From NCBI RefSeq assembly GCF_002843315.1, contig NZ_MVDD01000002.1, forward strand, positions 1-64,000: a stretch of DNA of 64,000 nt. The letters are read 5' to 3'. This DNA is from Labilibaculum filiforme. Its GTDB lineage: Bacteria > Bacteroidota > Bacteroidia > Bacteroidales > Marinifilaceae. The translations under genes and the position numbers were made by a program. This document shows positions 52,085-61,120 of this stretch, in pieces. Below the pieces are notes generated by a model. That model was not told the DNA's origin, did not search any database, and was given only the letters and a program-made list of their open reading frames with translations. Position 1 is the first letter of the stretch; every line of letters begins with the position of its first letter.

Positions 52085-53518
52085 TCAATTTCTCTCTATA
52101 AGCAGTCGAGAAAGTGCCTCTGGGTAACCACGTTGAACGGCTAACTCACCAGCCAATTGGTCAATTTCATTTTTCGAAATTGCATCTAACAACAGGTATT
52201 GCGCTGATTGTGAACAAATAGTAGGAATAATTTTTTCTTCCTGAATTTTATTGATGATTTGATTGGCTACAGTTAAAGCAGAAGAAGCCTTAACTATTTC
52301 ACTTCGCGCATACGATTTACTGGGAAAACTAACTTCACCAACTCTTAAATTTGGATCCTTACCAGGTATTTGCTGTGCTCCGAACAAAGGCGGTCCTCCC
52401 AGAACAGCAGATTTAAACGAAGGAACAAATTTAGCAACAAAATCAATCGCATTTTCAGTTCTGGTTTTAATTTCACCTTCAGCCCAAGCGCCTTGTAATT
52501 TTTGCTGAATTCCCTCATTAAATTCGGGTTGTGCCTTATTGAATTCCGATTGTATCAATCCATTTTCGAACAAGGTAATGTCCTTTGTCATTCCATGAAT
52601 TTGATAAAAATCGTCGCAATAGGGAGTCAATTGTGCCATTCCATGAGGTGTATCGCGTTCGCCATGAAAAATAAGCTCTGGAATTAAACCTGAAATGGGT
52701 TTCCATTTAGAAACATAAGCGGCTTTAAATTCGATCAATCGTTCCACATTCAAATGCAAGCTTTCATCGAGCGTTCCTGTCTTAAACCCACATGAATTCA
52801 CCAAATAATTCACTTTATAAACTCCATCACGAGTACATATTTCCCAATTGTAGTCTAACTTTTGATTCCGAACATCCTTTATATTCGTAACCATAGTATT
52901 TGTTTTTAGACTGCACTTCTCTGTTTTATTTAAAGCCAATTGAGCTTGAGCTCCAAATCGAAAAAGATTCCAACCGTATTCTTGAACGATAATTACAGGT
53001 GATTTTAACTTTTCGTGATCAATAAACTTCATTGTATTGGACATCCATTCATCAGCTGAACTTGGACGTTTTACGCTTGGCTTATCTGATAAAGCAATTA
53101 AATCTTCTTTGGTATATATTTTATAATAGTTATTTGGAGCACCCAAAATTTCATTGGATGGATCTTCATCCACCAATTTTTGGTAGTAATCGACTAACAT
53201 TTCGAGACGACTCTCCATTTTTTCTATTTCGTATTTTTCTGATTTAGGAATGCTAATAAACGTTGGCCTTTTATCAATAGATTGCGGAAATAATCGCGCC
53301 ATATCTATTGATTGTTTCATAAGTAGTTTGCATTGCTCATCAGATATATCGGGATATAAATTCCCCCCTGCATGCAAATGACAAAATGGAGGACCATTAA
53401 CAAGACTCGTCTCTTTTTCGAACAAAATAGAATCTATATTATTTTTAGCCAATTGTAAAGCTATAACAGCACCTGAAACTCCCCCTCCTATAATCCCGAC
53501 ATTGTAAATTTTGCCCAT
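52085..53518 (-). CDS. FAD-dependent oxidoreductase
   Basis: A 477-aa protein; start ATG at 53518 (MGKIYNVGIIGGGVSG), 1 bp after the HAD gene stop. A Rossmann FAD motif G-G-G-V-S-G-A is followed by a D/E-type strand (I-L-F-E-K-E). A second region, N-S-C-G-F-K-T-G-T, is also typical of DAO-like oxidoreductases. The substrate is not evident: no clear glycerol-3-phosphate, amino-acid or sarcosine motif beyond this. It may be an uncharacterised DAO-fold dehydrogenase. Translationally linked to the downstream-facing HAD phosphatase gene, so phosphoglycolate-like metabolism is a loose possibility. Confidence 0.7.
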   Translation of the reverse strand: MGKIYNVGIIGGGVSGAVIALQLAKNNIDSILFEKETSLVNGPPFCHLHAGGNLYPDISDEQCKLLMKQSIDMARLFPQSIDKRPTFISIPKSEKYEIEKMESRLEMLVDYYQKLVDEDPSNEILGAPNNYYKIYTKEDLIALSDKPSVKRPSSADEWMSNTMKFIDHEKLKSPVIIVQEYGWNLFRFGAQAQLALNKTEKCSLKTNTMVTNIKDVRNQKLDYNWEICTRDGVYKVNYLVNSCGFKTGTLDESLHLNVERLIEFKAAYVSKWKPISGLIPELIFHGERDTPHGMAQLTPYCDDFYQIHGMTKDITLFENGLIQSEFNKAQPEFNEGIQQKLQGAWAEGEIKTRTENAIDFVAKFVPSFKSAVLGGPPLFGAQQIPGKDPNLRVGEVSFPSKSYARSEIVKASSALTVANQIINKIQEEKIIPTICSQSAQYLLLDAISKNEIDQLAGELAVQRGYPEALSRLLIERN

Positions 53519-53519
53519 T

Positions 53520-54191
53520 TTAAAATAGTTTTTGTAGATCTGCAAAATTATCTACTATTAGCGTAGGCTTATAATCTGCAATATTTTCATTGTAATTGTA
53601 TCCGTAACTTACACCAATATTTTCCATACCTGCATTTTGAGCGGCAAGAATATCATTTTTTGAATCACCAACCATTATACATTTCTCTATACTGGTATTC
53701 ATTACTTTAGCTAAGTGGAAAAGCGGAGCTGCATCCGGCTTTTTTGTCAATAATGAGTCTTCACCAACCCAACATTTAAAAAATTGCTTAATGACTAATT
53801 TATCCAAAATGGGTTCAATAAAATCGTAAGGTTTATTCGTACATATCACCATTTTATAGCCTTTTTTATCCAAATTGTTTAGTGTTTCTATAACACCTGG
53901 ATAAGTATAGGTTTCTTCACAAATAACCTCTTGATAAGCCAGCAGGTAAATTTTAAAAGCTTCATCCAATAAGGCTTTCGATACTTTTTGATTTTGCATG
54001 GAACACTCTAGAGATCTACTTACTAAAGTTTTAGCACCATTTCCAATAAATGCGGTAACTTGATGAACCGATAATGGCACTAAATGATAATGCTGCAACA
54101 TTTTATTTACTGCCAGAGCTAAATCGGGAATACTATTGATAAGCGTTCCATCAAAATCGAATATAATGAGTTCTTTATTTTTTAAATTCAT
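53520..54191 (-). CDS. HAD-family phosphatase, phosphoglycolate-phosphatase-like
   Basis: A 223-aa protein with HAD motif I F-D-F-D-G-T-L-I-N-S (nucleophile D), motif II V-I-C-T-N-K, and motif IV V-G-D-S-K-N-D-I-L-A-A-Q-N-A-G. The cap is a helical C1 type (about 15-85). Size and motifs match Gph/beta-phosphoglucomutase relatives. The Gph function is inferred, as other HAD members share this pattern. First gene of a two-gene unit with the FAD oxidoreductase. Confidence 0.82.
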   Translation of the reverse strand: MNLKNKELIIFDFDGTLINSIPDLALAVNKMLQHYHLVPLSVHQVTAFIGNGAKTLVSRSLECSMQNQKVSKALLDEAFKIYLLAYQEVICEETYTYPGVIETLNNLDKKGYKMVICTNKPYDFIEPILDKLVIKQFFKCWVGEDSLLTKKPDAAPLFHLAKVMNTSIEKCIMVGDSKNDILAAQNAGMENIGVSYGYNYNENIADYKPTLIVDNFADLQKLF

Positions 54192-54484
54192 AATTCTTAA
54201 TTTGAAGCAAAAATACAGAGTTTTCGCAATATTTACTACCTAAAAAATCATTACCAAATACCACTATTCCAAAGAGACTAACCAACTTAAATACAAGACA
54301 TTTAACCGGCAAAAGCTGCCGGCGAATCTACAGCTATACAATATCTCTGCAATTACTCCATCTAAAAAGCTTCCAAATCCAATACTTTCCAGTCTAAAAG
54401 ATCCCAAAAATAGATCATTACCCATAGTCCCGATTCAATATATTTATTTATTTTTAGGCAATACAAACATAATTCCATTTTATA

Positions 54485-55876
54485 ATGAGAAAACTCTACC
54501 CAAAACATCTCCTAATATTGACTTTTATTTTCACATGGTTTGGATCCTATGCTCAAGTTCAGAATATGGTACTTAACCCGGATTTTGAAGTGTATGAAAA
54601 ATGTCCTGAAAGTTACACTTTTATGGACAATACCCATAAATTAGTTCCTAACTGGACCTATCCAACAGCTACTACTCCCGATTATTTCAATGAGTGTGGC
54701 TCTGGTGAAGTAAAAGTGCCAGATAATTTTGCAGGATACAGCAAGGCTAAATCTGGGGAAGGTTATGTGGGAGCTATTTTAAGTGGAAGTAATCGCGATT
54801 TTAGAGAATACATTCAAGGTACCTTAATTTACTCTATGGATGCAGGTCAAAAATATTGTGTTTCATTTTGGTACAAATTAGCATCAGGAAGTAAATTTGC
54901 TGTTGATCAGCTGAGTGTGCATTTTTCAAATTCAGAATTGGCAAATGGGAATAAAACATTTTTAAACCTAGAGGCGCATTTAACGAACAAAGAAGGTTTG
55001 TTTTTAGACAATACAGAAGAATGGATTCAGTTCTGTCAGGTATATACAGCGAAAGGCGGTGAGGAATTCTTTGTAGTGGGTAACTTTAATAACTATGATA
55101 ATACGAACTATGTAGTTACCGGTCGTGATACCAAGAATAAAAAAGGCAAGACATATGCTTACTACTTTTTCGACAATTTTGAGATTCATCCGCTAGATGA
55201 TTGTAATACGTGTGCATCCGTTCCTAAAGATTTAGCAACTGTGGTTATTGATTCTTCTTACACAGGAGGTCTAAATCCTATTACGGGTCAAATTAATAAA
55301 ATAATAAATGACGGAAGCATTAGTTTAGCGATATCAGGAGGAGAACCTCCTTATACTATCGATTGGAGTAACGGAACAAAAAATGTACAAAAGATTCAAA
55401 ATTTAAAAGCAGGTACATATACTTACCATGTAAGTGATCAAAATAATTGCCACTCGGAAGGTACTATTGTTTTTAAAGAGCCTCTACTGCCTAAAGATGC
55501 TCTTACCGAGGGATTAAGAAATATTGAAGAGGGAGGCGCTCTTATTTTAAACAATATTTTCTTTGAAACTGCTAAAAGTACGCTTCTGCCAACTTCGTTT
55601 GAAGAGCTAAATAAAGTAGTCGATTTTTTAAAAGAAGGAACAGTTAGTTTGATTGAGATTAGCGGGCACACTGATGATGTGGGTTCTGATGACTTAAATC
55701 AAAACTTAAGTCAGCAACGAGCAGAGTCGGTGGTTACGTATTTGGTTAGCAAAGGAATTAATTCTCAAATAATTAAAGGTGTTGGGCATGGAGAATCTAA
55801 GTTTTTAGATACCAATAAAACAGAAGTTGGACGATCAAAAAATCGTCGTGTGGAATTTTTAGTACTCAAAAAATAA
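54485..55876 (+). CDS. Outer-membrane OmpA-family protein with SprB-like repeat
   Basis: A 463-aa exported protein (signal ending F-G-S-Y-A). An N-terminal CBM-like lectin fold (about 30-230, with Y-C-V-S-F-W-Y-K-L and F-D-N-F-E-I-H-P) is followed by an SprB-type repeat (about 255-335): G-G-E-P-P-Y-T-I-D-W-S-N-G and L-K-A-G-T-Y-T-Y-H-V-S-D-Q-N-N-C. The C-terminal OmpA domain reads I-S-G-H-T-D-D-V-G-S near 395 and R-R-V-E-F at the end. Known: SprB-like repeats occur in surface adhesins of Bacteroidota, and OmpA domains bind peptidoglycan. Inferred: cell-surface attachment. The next gene, 10 bp downstream, encodes a likely partner. Confidence 0.82.
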   Translation: MRKLYPKHLLILTFIFTWFGSYAQVQNMVLNPDFEVYEKCPESYTFMDNTHKLVPNWTYPTATTPDYFNECGSGEVKVPDNFAGYSKAKSGEGYVGAILSGSNRDFREYIQGTLIYSMDAGQKYCVSFWYKLASGSKFAVDQLSVHFSNSELANGNKTFLNLEAHLTNKEGLFLDNTEEWIQFCQVYTAKGGEEFFVVGNFNNYDNTNYVVTGRDTKNKKGKTYAYYFFDNFEIHPLDDCNTCASVPKDLATVVIDSSYTGGLNPITGQINKIINDGSISLAISGGEPPYTIDWSNGTKNVQKIQNLKAGTYTYHVSDQNNCHSEGTIVFKEPLLPKDALTEGLRNIEEGGALILNNIFFETAKSTLLPTSFEELNKVVDFLKEGTVSLIEISGHTDDVGSDDLNQNLSQQRAESVVTYLVSKGINSQIIKGVGHGESKFLDTNKTEVGRSKNRRVEFLVLKK

Positions 55877-55886
55877 ACTCTTACTT

Positions 55887-57899
55887 ATGAATTCAAGAAA
55901 AATAAATATACTAATCATTTTCCTACTACTATCGTTTATTAGTTTAGCACAGAAGCCTAAAAAAATATATAATAATTATTTATTCAAAGGCTTGGAGGCA
56001 AGTGCAAAGGCTGATATTGATAAAGAATTTGGCAAAGCCATAGAAGATTTCGATCAAGTTTTATTAGAAGAACCTGAATCAGCAATGGCTAATTTAGGAT
56101 TAGCTATTGTTTACTCCTATGATAAATATTCTGACAAAGATTATTTTAAAGCTTTGGGATACTTTCAGAAAGCTTATGAAGCACAATCTCAGTTTTCTGC
56201 AGACGATAAGGATGTTTTAAATGAATTATTTGCTAAACAAGATAGAAATCGTAGAAATAGAACTATCATTAAAAACATGGACTGGCAGCTCCAACAAGTG
56301 GAAGATAAGTTGATTAAATATGTGCGAGAGGAAAATAATACAGATTATGCCAAGCGGTTTTTAAAAGAATTTCCTGATTCTAAATACTATACCAATGTTT
56401 CACATATTTTGAATTACATCCTATTTAGGGAAGCCGAGAATAAAAATACTGTTGCTTCATTCAATCAATTCTTACAGGATTATCCCGAAGCCGCTCAAGC
56501 TGATATGGCAAAAAAAATGCGTAATAAGTTAGCCTATAAAATTACTATAAGTGAGGGAACATTAAGTAGTTACCGAAATTTCGCTGAAAATTATCCTGAG
56601 GCCTCTCAAGTTGAAGAAATTAAGAAATTAATGGAAGTAATGGCTTTTAAAGAAGCATCCAATAAACAGACACTTGAAGCTATTGAGCGTTTTATGGTAG
56701 ATTTTCCTAATTCATCAAAAATGTCGGAAGCTAGAGCTTTAAAACAGAAATTACTTTTTGAAAGAGCTAAAAGTGTAAACAGCATAGAGGCTTATAATCA
56801 ATTTATAGCTGCATGCCCCGAAGGGAAGCCTTACATCGATATTTTTAATTTAAAAGCTAGTGTTTTAGGAGAAGAGATCCTTACGGATTTTCCGATGGAA
56901 AATTACCAATTTGTAAAAGGATTCGATAATCAGCAGCTTAACGATTTTGGTGGTGGAATTGCTAAACGCCCAAATGGAGAGCTTGTGGTGGCCACAACAT
57001 CGCGTAAAGCAGAGGGAGAGATGTATGACTCTTGGCTTTTAGGTTTAGATGCTAGTGGAAAAATGATTTGGAATCAGCTATTAGGAAACCGTTTTGATGA
57101 TATCGTAAATAAAGTTAGCATCAATTCTCAGAACGAAATTTTTGTTGCCGGTATTACTGATGCCATTGTTGATAGTGTGCCAGGACAAGCGTGGCTTTAT
57201 AAGCTTGATGCCAATGGTAAAAATATATTTAATCAAAGAATTGATATGGATGAAGTACTTGATTTTGTAGTTTATCCCGACAATAAAATTTTAATTGCAG
57301 GCTATAGCAAAAACACAAGTGATTCCACTTTTACACCTCGTTTAGTAAAGCTCAATGCGAATGGTAAAATGTTGTGGTCTCGTGCTTACTCAAGCAAGGG
57401 CAAGCTTTATAATTTAGCAGGTGATGCCTCAGGTATTACTTATGTGGCTGCTGGCAATTGGATATTTGCTATTAACCAGGCAGGTTATTTAGAATGGGAT
57501 ATTTTGTTGGATCAAGATGTAAAATCAAGCGCTGTTGGTATTAATGGAAACAATAAACTGGTTTTTGCTGGTTTAAATCCTACAGGAGGTTTTGCAAGTG
57601 CATATACTATAAACGGGGAAAAAATTTGGGAATCTCCTATTGGTATTTCTGGAAATGGAAATGTAGAGCAAATTATAACTTTACCGGATAATAGTTTTGT
57701 TATTGCAGGAACATTTAACAACAAAATTAAGGTAGTACACCTTGATGAAACAGGAAATTTAAAATCAGAAAAAGAATTTAGTTTACCACAAGGAATTAAA
57801 CTAAACGGTTTAACTGCTATGGATGAAAATTTTGTAGCAATTAGCGCTACAAGATTAAGCGAAAAAGGCGATTTAGTTGTATTTAAAATGAGTCTTTAA
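55887..57899 (+). CDS. TPR/helical repeat protein with C-terminal beta-propeller-like region
   Basis: A 670-aa exported protein (signal MNSRKINILIIFLLLSFISLAQ). Residues about 30-330 are TPR-like helical repeats. Several are similar to each other and carry the pattern F-x-x-F-x-x-D/N-Y/F-P-E/N-S/A, for example F-L-K-E-F-P-D-S-K, F-L-Q-D-Y-P-E-A-A, F-A-E-N-Y-P-E-A-S and F-M-V-D-F-P-N-S-S. From 340 on, blade-like repeats (G-L-D-A-S-G-K-M-I-W, K-L-D-A-N-G-K-N-I, K-L-N-A-N-G-K-M-L-W) form a propeller-type domain. Ten bp after the OmpA gene. Function unknown; a surface-assembly partner is inferred. Confidence 0.72.
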   Translation: MNSRKINILIIFLLLSFISLAQKPKKIYNNYLFKGLEASAKADIDKEFGKAIEDFDQVLLEEPESAMANLGLAIVYSYDKYSDKDYFKALGYFQKAYEAQSQFSADDKDVLNELFAKQDRNRRNRTIIKNMDWQLQQVEDKLIKYVREENNTDYAKRFLKEFPDSKYYTNVSHILNYILFREAENKNTVASFNQFLQDYPEAAQADMAKKMRNKLAYKITISEGTLSSYRNFAENYPEASQVEEIKKLMEVMAFKEASNKQTLEAIERFMVDFPNSSKMSEARALKQKLLFERAKSVNSIEAYNQFIAACPEGKPYIDIFNLKASVLGEEILTDFPMENYQFVKGFDNQQLNDFGGGIAKRPNGELVVATTSRKAEGEMYDSWLLGLDASGKMIWNQLLGNRFDDIVNKVSINSQNEIFVAGITDAIVDSVPGQAWLYKLDANGKNIFNQRIDMDEVLDFVVYPDNKILIAGYSKNTSDSTFTPRLVKLNANGKMLWSRAYSSKGKLYNLAGDASGITYVAAGNWIFAINQAGYLEWDILLDQDVKSSAVGINGNNKLVFAGLNPTGGFASAYTINGEKIWESPIGISGNGNVEQIITLPDNSFVIAGTFNNKIKVVHLDETGNLKSEKEFSLPQGIKLNGLTAMDENFVAISATRLSEKGDLVVFKMSL

Positions 57900-58007
57900 A
57901 AAAAGACTGATCCTGAAGTCTCCCTCCAATTGGAGACATTTAATAAAAGTCTATTTTGAAATTAAATCGGTACTAATTATCATATTACATCCAAGCTTGC
58001 ATAAAAG

Positions 58008-58041
58008 AAGCCTGTAAATCGAAAGACTTACAGGCTTTATA
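58008..58041 (+). terminator. Hairpin after the TPR/propeller gene
   Basis: AAGCCTGTAA (58008-58017) pairs perfectly with TTACAGGCTT (58028-58037) with a 10-nt loop. The T-run is short (TTTAT). A second, smaller inverted repeat (GTCTCC / GGAGAC) lies near 57920-57940. Confidence 0.55.
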
Positions 58042-58180
58042 ACTTGCATCAATAATCTACTTAAGCAATTTAGACTACTGATTTAATTCAATTTTAAAAA
58101 CGGTTGAAATATCATCTAATTCAGTGTCTGGAACTCTTAGAGTAAAATTGTGCACAATCTTCCAAATCGATTCACGAATA

Positions 58181-58567
58181 CTATTTTATTGTAACTTTAA
58201 CAGGAGAACTCAATTCCTCTGCCTGAGTTTTCATCATGTTCTCAAAGTTTTCTTGCTGAGCCCATTTCAGATTTTCTTTTTCCCAAGCAGTAAAAAAATA
58301 ATGCGTTGCCGACTGATTATTTTGAATCTTTTGAGTGATAAAAGTTGTTTGTCCAACTGGCTGATTCCAACGATCTCCTTTAATTATACTTTCTGGTAAA
58401 ATTGGAGCATCTCCCAATCGAATTTTCTCTTGTGATTTCAATAAAATACCCATTCCCAAAAAGTCAACTAAGTGTGCAACAGCTTCAACCAAAGAAATTG
58501 CTATAACCAATTCTAATCTGTAAATAGCACCAGCTATCAAGGCAACCTTCCCCTCTAATTTACATTA
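58181..58567 (-). pseudogene. C-terminal remnant of a DUF4861-like protein
   Basis: About 128 codons are open between stops, with no good start codon (only a TTG at 58540). The end contains A-T-H-Y-F-F-T-A-W-E-K-E-N-L-K-W-A and closes with S-S-P-V-K-V-T-I-K. This is typical of DUF4861, a family often found beside kduI and kduD in pectin- and alginate-use clusters. The N-terminal two thirds are missing. It lies 54 bp after kduI on the same strand, in the position such a gene usually has. Family assignment is from pattern memory and should be confirmed. Confidence 0.5.
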
Positions 58568-58621
58568 GATCTAAAATTATCATTAAAAAAATTTACATTC
58601 AACTACAACCATTCAATTTTA

Positions 58622-59464
58622 CTAACGCATCTCATCTGGTTGACATACATCCATGTCGCCATAGTTCAAGTTTTCACCAGCCATGCCCCAGATAAAAGTA
58701 TAATTACTCGTTCCTGCTGCTGAATGAATTGACCATGTTGGAGAAAAAACTGCCTCTTCGTTGCCCATCCAAATGTGACGAGTCTCTTTAGGATCTCCCA
58801 TAAAATGACAAACAGCCTGTCCTTTTGGCACTTCGATATAGAAATAAGCTTCCATTCTTCGGCTATGCGTATGAGCTGGCATTGTGTTCCAAACCGATCC
58901 TGGATGCAATTCAGTCATTCCCATTTGCAACTGATTCGTTTTAATAGTATCCGAAACAATCAGCTTATTTAAGGTTCTTCGATTTGAATTTACCGCCTCA
59001 CCTAATTCAACAACAATTGCATCTTTACGACCAACTTTTACATTTGGAAATACCTCATGTGCAGGTGCAGAATTCAGGTAAAAGTGAGCAGGAGCTTTTG
59101 CATCATCACTTGAAAAGATGATTTCTTTATTTCCTTTTCCAACGTAAAGAGCCTCTTTGTATGCTAACTCGTAGACTACACCATCCACACTCACGCTTCC
59201 TTTTCCACCAACATTTACAACTCCTAATTCTCTTCTTTCTAAAAAGTAATCTGCTTTTAATGGATCAATAGCCTCCAATACCAAAGCTTCTTTTGTTGGA
59301 ACAACTCCACCAACCAGAAATCTATCGTACTGAGAATAGCTCAGGTTAATTGTTCCTTCTTCCATTAGTTTTTCAACCAAGTACTCATCTCTTAATCTGG
59401 CTGTGTCATAATGTTTAGCATCTGCAGGATGAGTTGCATATCTTTCGTCGTATTTTACGCTCAT
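58622..59464 (-). CDS. kduI: 4-deoxy-L-threo-5-hexosulose-uronate ketol-isomerase
   Basis: A 280-aa protein of normal KduI length. It starts V-K-Y-D-E-R-Y-A-T-H-P and has the cupin metal site P-A-H-T-H-S-R-R-M-E-A-Y-F-Y near 195-208, then F-S-P-T-W-S-I-H-S and G-E-N-L-N-Y-G-D-M-D. It converts 5-keto-4-deoxyuronate to 3-deoxy-D-glycero-2,5-hexodiulosonate, a step after pectin or other uronate-lyase cleavage. kduD is not in the window, and the remaining downstream gene is a broken DUF4861-like fragment. Divergent from a LacI-family regulator that probably controls it. Confidence 0.93.
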   Translation of the reverse strand: MSVKYDERYATHPADAKHYDTARLRDEYLVEKLMEEGTINLSYSQYDRFLVGGVVPTKEALVLEAIDPLKADYFLERRELGVVNVGGKGSVSVDGVVYELAYKEALYVGKGNKEIIFSSDDAKAPAHFYLNSAPAHEVFPNVKVGRKDAIVVELGEAVNSNRRTLNKLIVSDTIKTNQLQMGMTELHPGSVWNTMPAHTHSRRMEAYFYIEVPKGQAVCHFMGDPKETRHIWMGNEEAVFSPTWSIHSAAGTSNYTFIWGMAGENLNYGDMDVCQPDEMR

Positions 59465-59556
59465 GATAACTATTTTTAGATGGTTACTATTTTATTAAAA
59501 ATGTGCCATTCTTATCTTTTAGCACTTTACAAAGAAATTAAATGCAATTGAATAGT

Positions 59557-59577
59557 GCAATCGATTGTCTGTATTTT
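59557..59577. promoter_or_regulatory. Operator-like box 1 in the kduI-lacI intergenic region
   Basis: GCAATCGATTGTCTGTATTTT contains the palindrome CAATCGATTG with the central CG typical of LacI-family sites. It shares 19 of 21 positions with box 2 in the same orientation. It lies about 93 bp upstream of kduI. Confidence 0.6.
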
Positions 59578-59595
59578 TGATAAAAAAACCCTTCA

Positions 59596-59616
59596 CACGA
59601 ACAGAACAGGTTCGTG
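59596..59616. repeat. Inverted repeat CACGAAC-N7-GTTCGTG
   Basis: CACGAAC (59596-59602) and GTTCGTG (59610-59616) are perfectly complementary. It may be a hairpin or another regulator site between the two operator-like boxes. Confidence 0.45.
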
Positions 59617-59689
59617 CAAAGTACAGACAAAACAATAAATACAGACATTTTAAATAAGATCTATTTTAATTATAAATTACTAATTGCGC

Positions 59690-59710
59690 GCAATCGATTA
59701 TCTTTATTTT
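59690..59710. promoter_or_regulatory. Operator-like box 2 in the kduI-lacI intergenic region
   Basis: GCAATCGATTATCTTTATTTT is a near repeat of box 1, in the same orientation, 133 bp away. It lies 68 bp before the regulator start, so DNA looping or dual control is possible. Confidence 0.6.
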
Positions 59711-59778
59711 CTTTTCTCGCACATTTTCATCAAAAAATATGCACCTTTGTAACAGATTAACTACCGTACAGTAATTAT

Positions 59779-60801
59779 ATGAAGAAGGAAGGTAACATTA
59801 CTATTCACGACATTGCAAAAGCGCTAAATATTTCTGGATCGACTGTATCTAGGGCTTTAAACGACAATTCGAGAATCAGTAATAAAACTAAAAAAGCGGT
59901 ACGAAACATGGCCAAGCAATTAGGCTACCAACCCAATGCCTTAGCTTCAAATTTGCGCACAAATTGCACCAATACAATTGGAGTTATTATACCCCGAATT
60001 AGTCGATACTTTTTTTCATCAGCAATTGCTGGTATCGAAGAGCTTGCAAGAACTAAAGGATACAATGTAATTATCTGCCAATCAAACGATCAGGAATCTC
60101 GCGAATCCGATTGTGTTCAAACATTATTTGCCAGTCGTGTAGATGGTGTTATTTCTTCGATAGCAATCAACACCAAAAACTACGATCACTATAAAACATT
60201 CACCAGCAGAAATATTCCCTTGGTATTTTTCGACCGGGTTTGCGATGAATTAGCAACCAGTAAAGTTGTAGTTGATGATTTTAAAGGTGGTTTTTTAGCT
60301 GCCGAACATCTTATTTCCAAAGGTTGCAAGCGCATTGCACACATTGGTGGTCCACAGCACTTAAATATTTACATTAACCGCTTACAAGGCTATTTAAAGG
60401 CGCTTCGAAAACACAACATCCATATTGAAGAGGATCTTATTATCGAAAGTCCGTTAACCAGAGAAGACGGCATGGCCTGCGCAAAAAAACTATTGGAATC
60501 TGCCAATCCTCCCGACGCAATATTCGCTGCCAACGACACCTCTGCTCTTAGCATTATTCTTTACGCGAAAGAAAATAACATTCGAATTCCAGAAGACTTA
60601 GCGATTGTCGGATTTAGCAATGAACCTTTTTCTGAATACCTAAGCCCATCTCTTACTACCATAGAACAATCGGGCTTTGATGTTGGCACAAAAGCAACTG
60701 AGCTTTTGCTCGACATTATTAGTAATAAGATAGAAAATCATCAGGAAACCATTGTTTTACCTGTAAAACTAATCGAGAGAGAATCCTCAAACAGAATTTA
60801 A
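59779..60801 (+). CDS. LacI-family transcriptional regulator
   Basis: A 340-aa protein. The N-terminal HTH (about 6-28) reads T-I-H-D-I-A-K-A-L-N-I-S-G-S-T-V-S-R-A-L-N-D, with the hinge helix Y-Q-P-N-A-L-A-S-N-L. A periplasmic-binding-protein-like sensor follows (about 60-335): T-I-G-V-I-I-P-R-I, F-D-R-V and A-I-V-G-F-S-N-E-P. Known: LacI proteins bind palindromic sites with a central CG and are released by sugars or their derivatives. Divergent from kduI and flanked by two such boxes, so a uronate-derived effector is likely (inference). Followed by a terminator at 60920. Confidence 0.92.
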   Translation: MKKEGNITIHDIAKALNISGSTVSRALNDNSRISNKTKKAVRNMAKQLGYQPNALASNLRTNCTNTIGVIIPRISRYFFSSAIAGIEELARTKGYNVIICQSNDQESRESDCVQTLFASRVDGVISSIAINTKNYDHYKTFTSRNIPLVFFDRVCDELATSKVVVDDFKGGFLAAEHLISKGCKRIAHIGGPQHLNIYINRLQGYLKALRKHNIHIEEDLIIESPLTREDGMACAKKLLESANPPDAIFAANDTSALSIILYAKENNIRIPEDLAIVGFSNEPFSEYLSPSLTTIEQSGFDVGTKATELLLDIISNKIENHQETIVLPVKLIERESSNRI

Positions 60802-60919
60802 ACATCAAAGCTCTTGATACATCAATTATTCAGGCTATTGTAAAAATAAAGTCTTAACAAAAGGCTGCTGCCATAGCTATGTGCCATTGTCAACTATTCT
60901 AAATCTAAAACACAAAAAA

Positions 60920-60946
60920 AGCTGTAGACGGATCTACAACTTTCTA
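60920..60946 (+). terminator. Terminator after the LacI-family gene
   Basis: AGCTGTAGA pairs with TCTACAACT (one mismatch) around CGGA, preceded by A-run and followed by TTTCTATT. Confidence 0.55.
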
Positions 60947-61120
60947 TTATTCTTTGAAATTACTGCATTTAAAAATCTTTCCATATTAAATTCCCTTTCT
61001 AAAAAGGTTTTCACTTACACCATTCTCCATAAAAGTAAGAATTCTGTCACCGGTTACGTCAACCCACCCTACCTATTGGGCAGTTCCTGCCACACGAACG
61101 CTTAGTTGTTAGAACAGTTC
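60947..61120. other. Left flank of the AbiTii gene with small inverted repeats
   Basis: No gene. GGGCAG-TTC-CTGCC lies near 61078-61092, followed by an AACGCTTAGTTGTT segment. This is the left border of a possible gene cassette (see findings). Confidence 0.35.
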
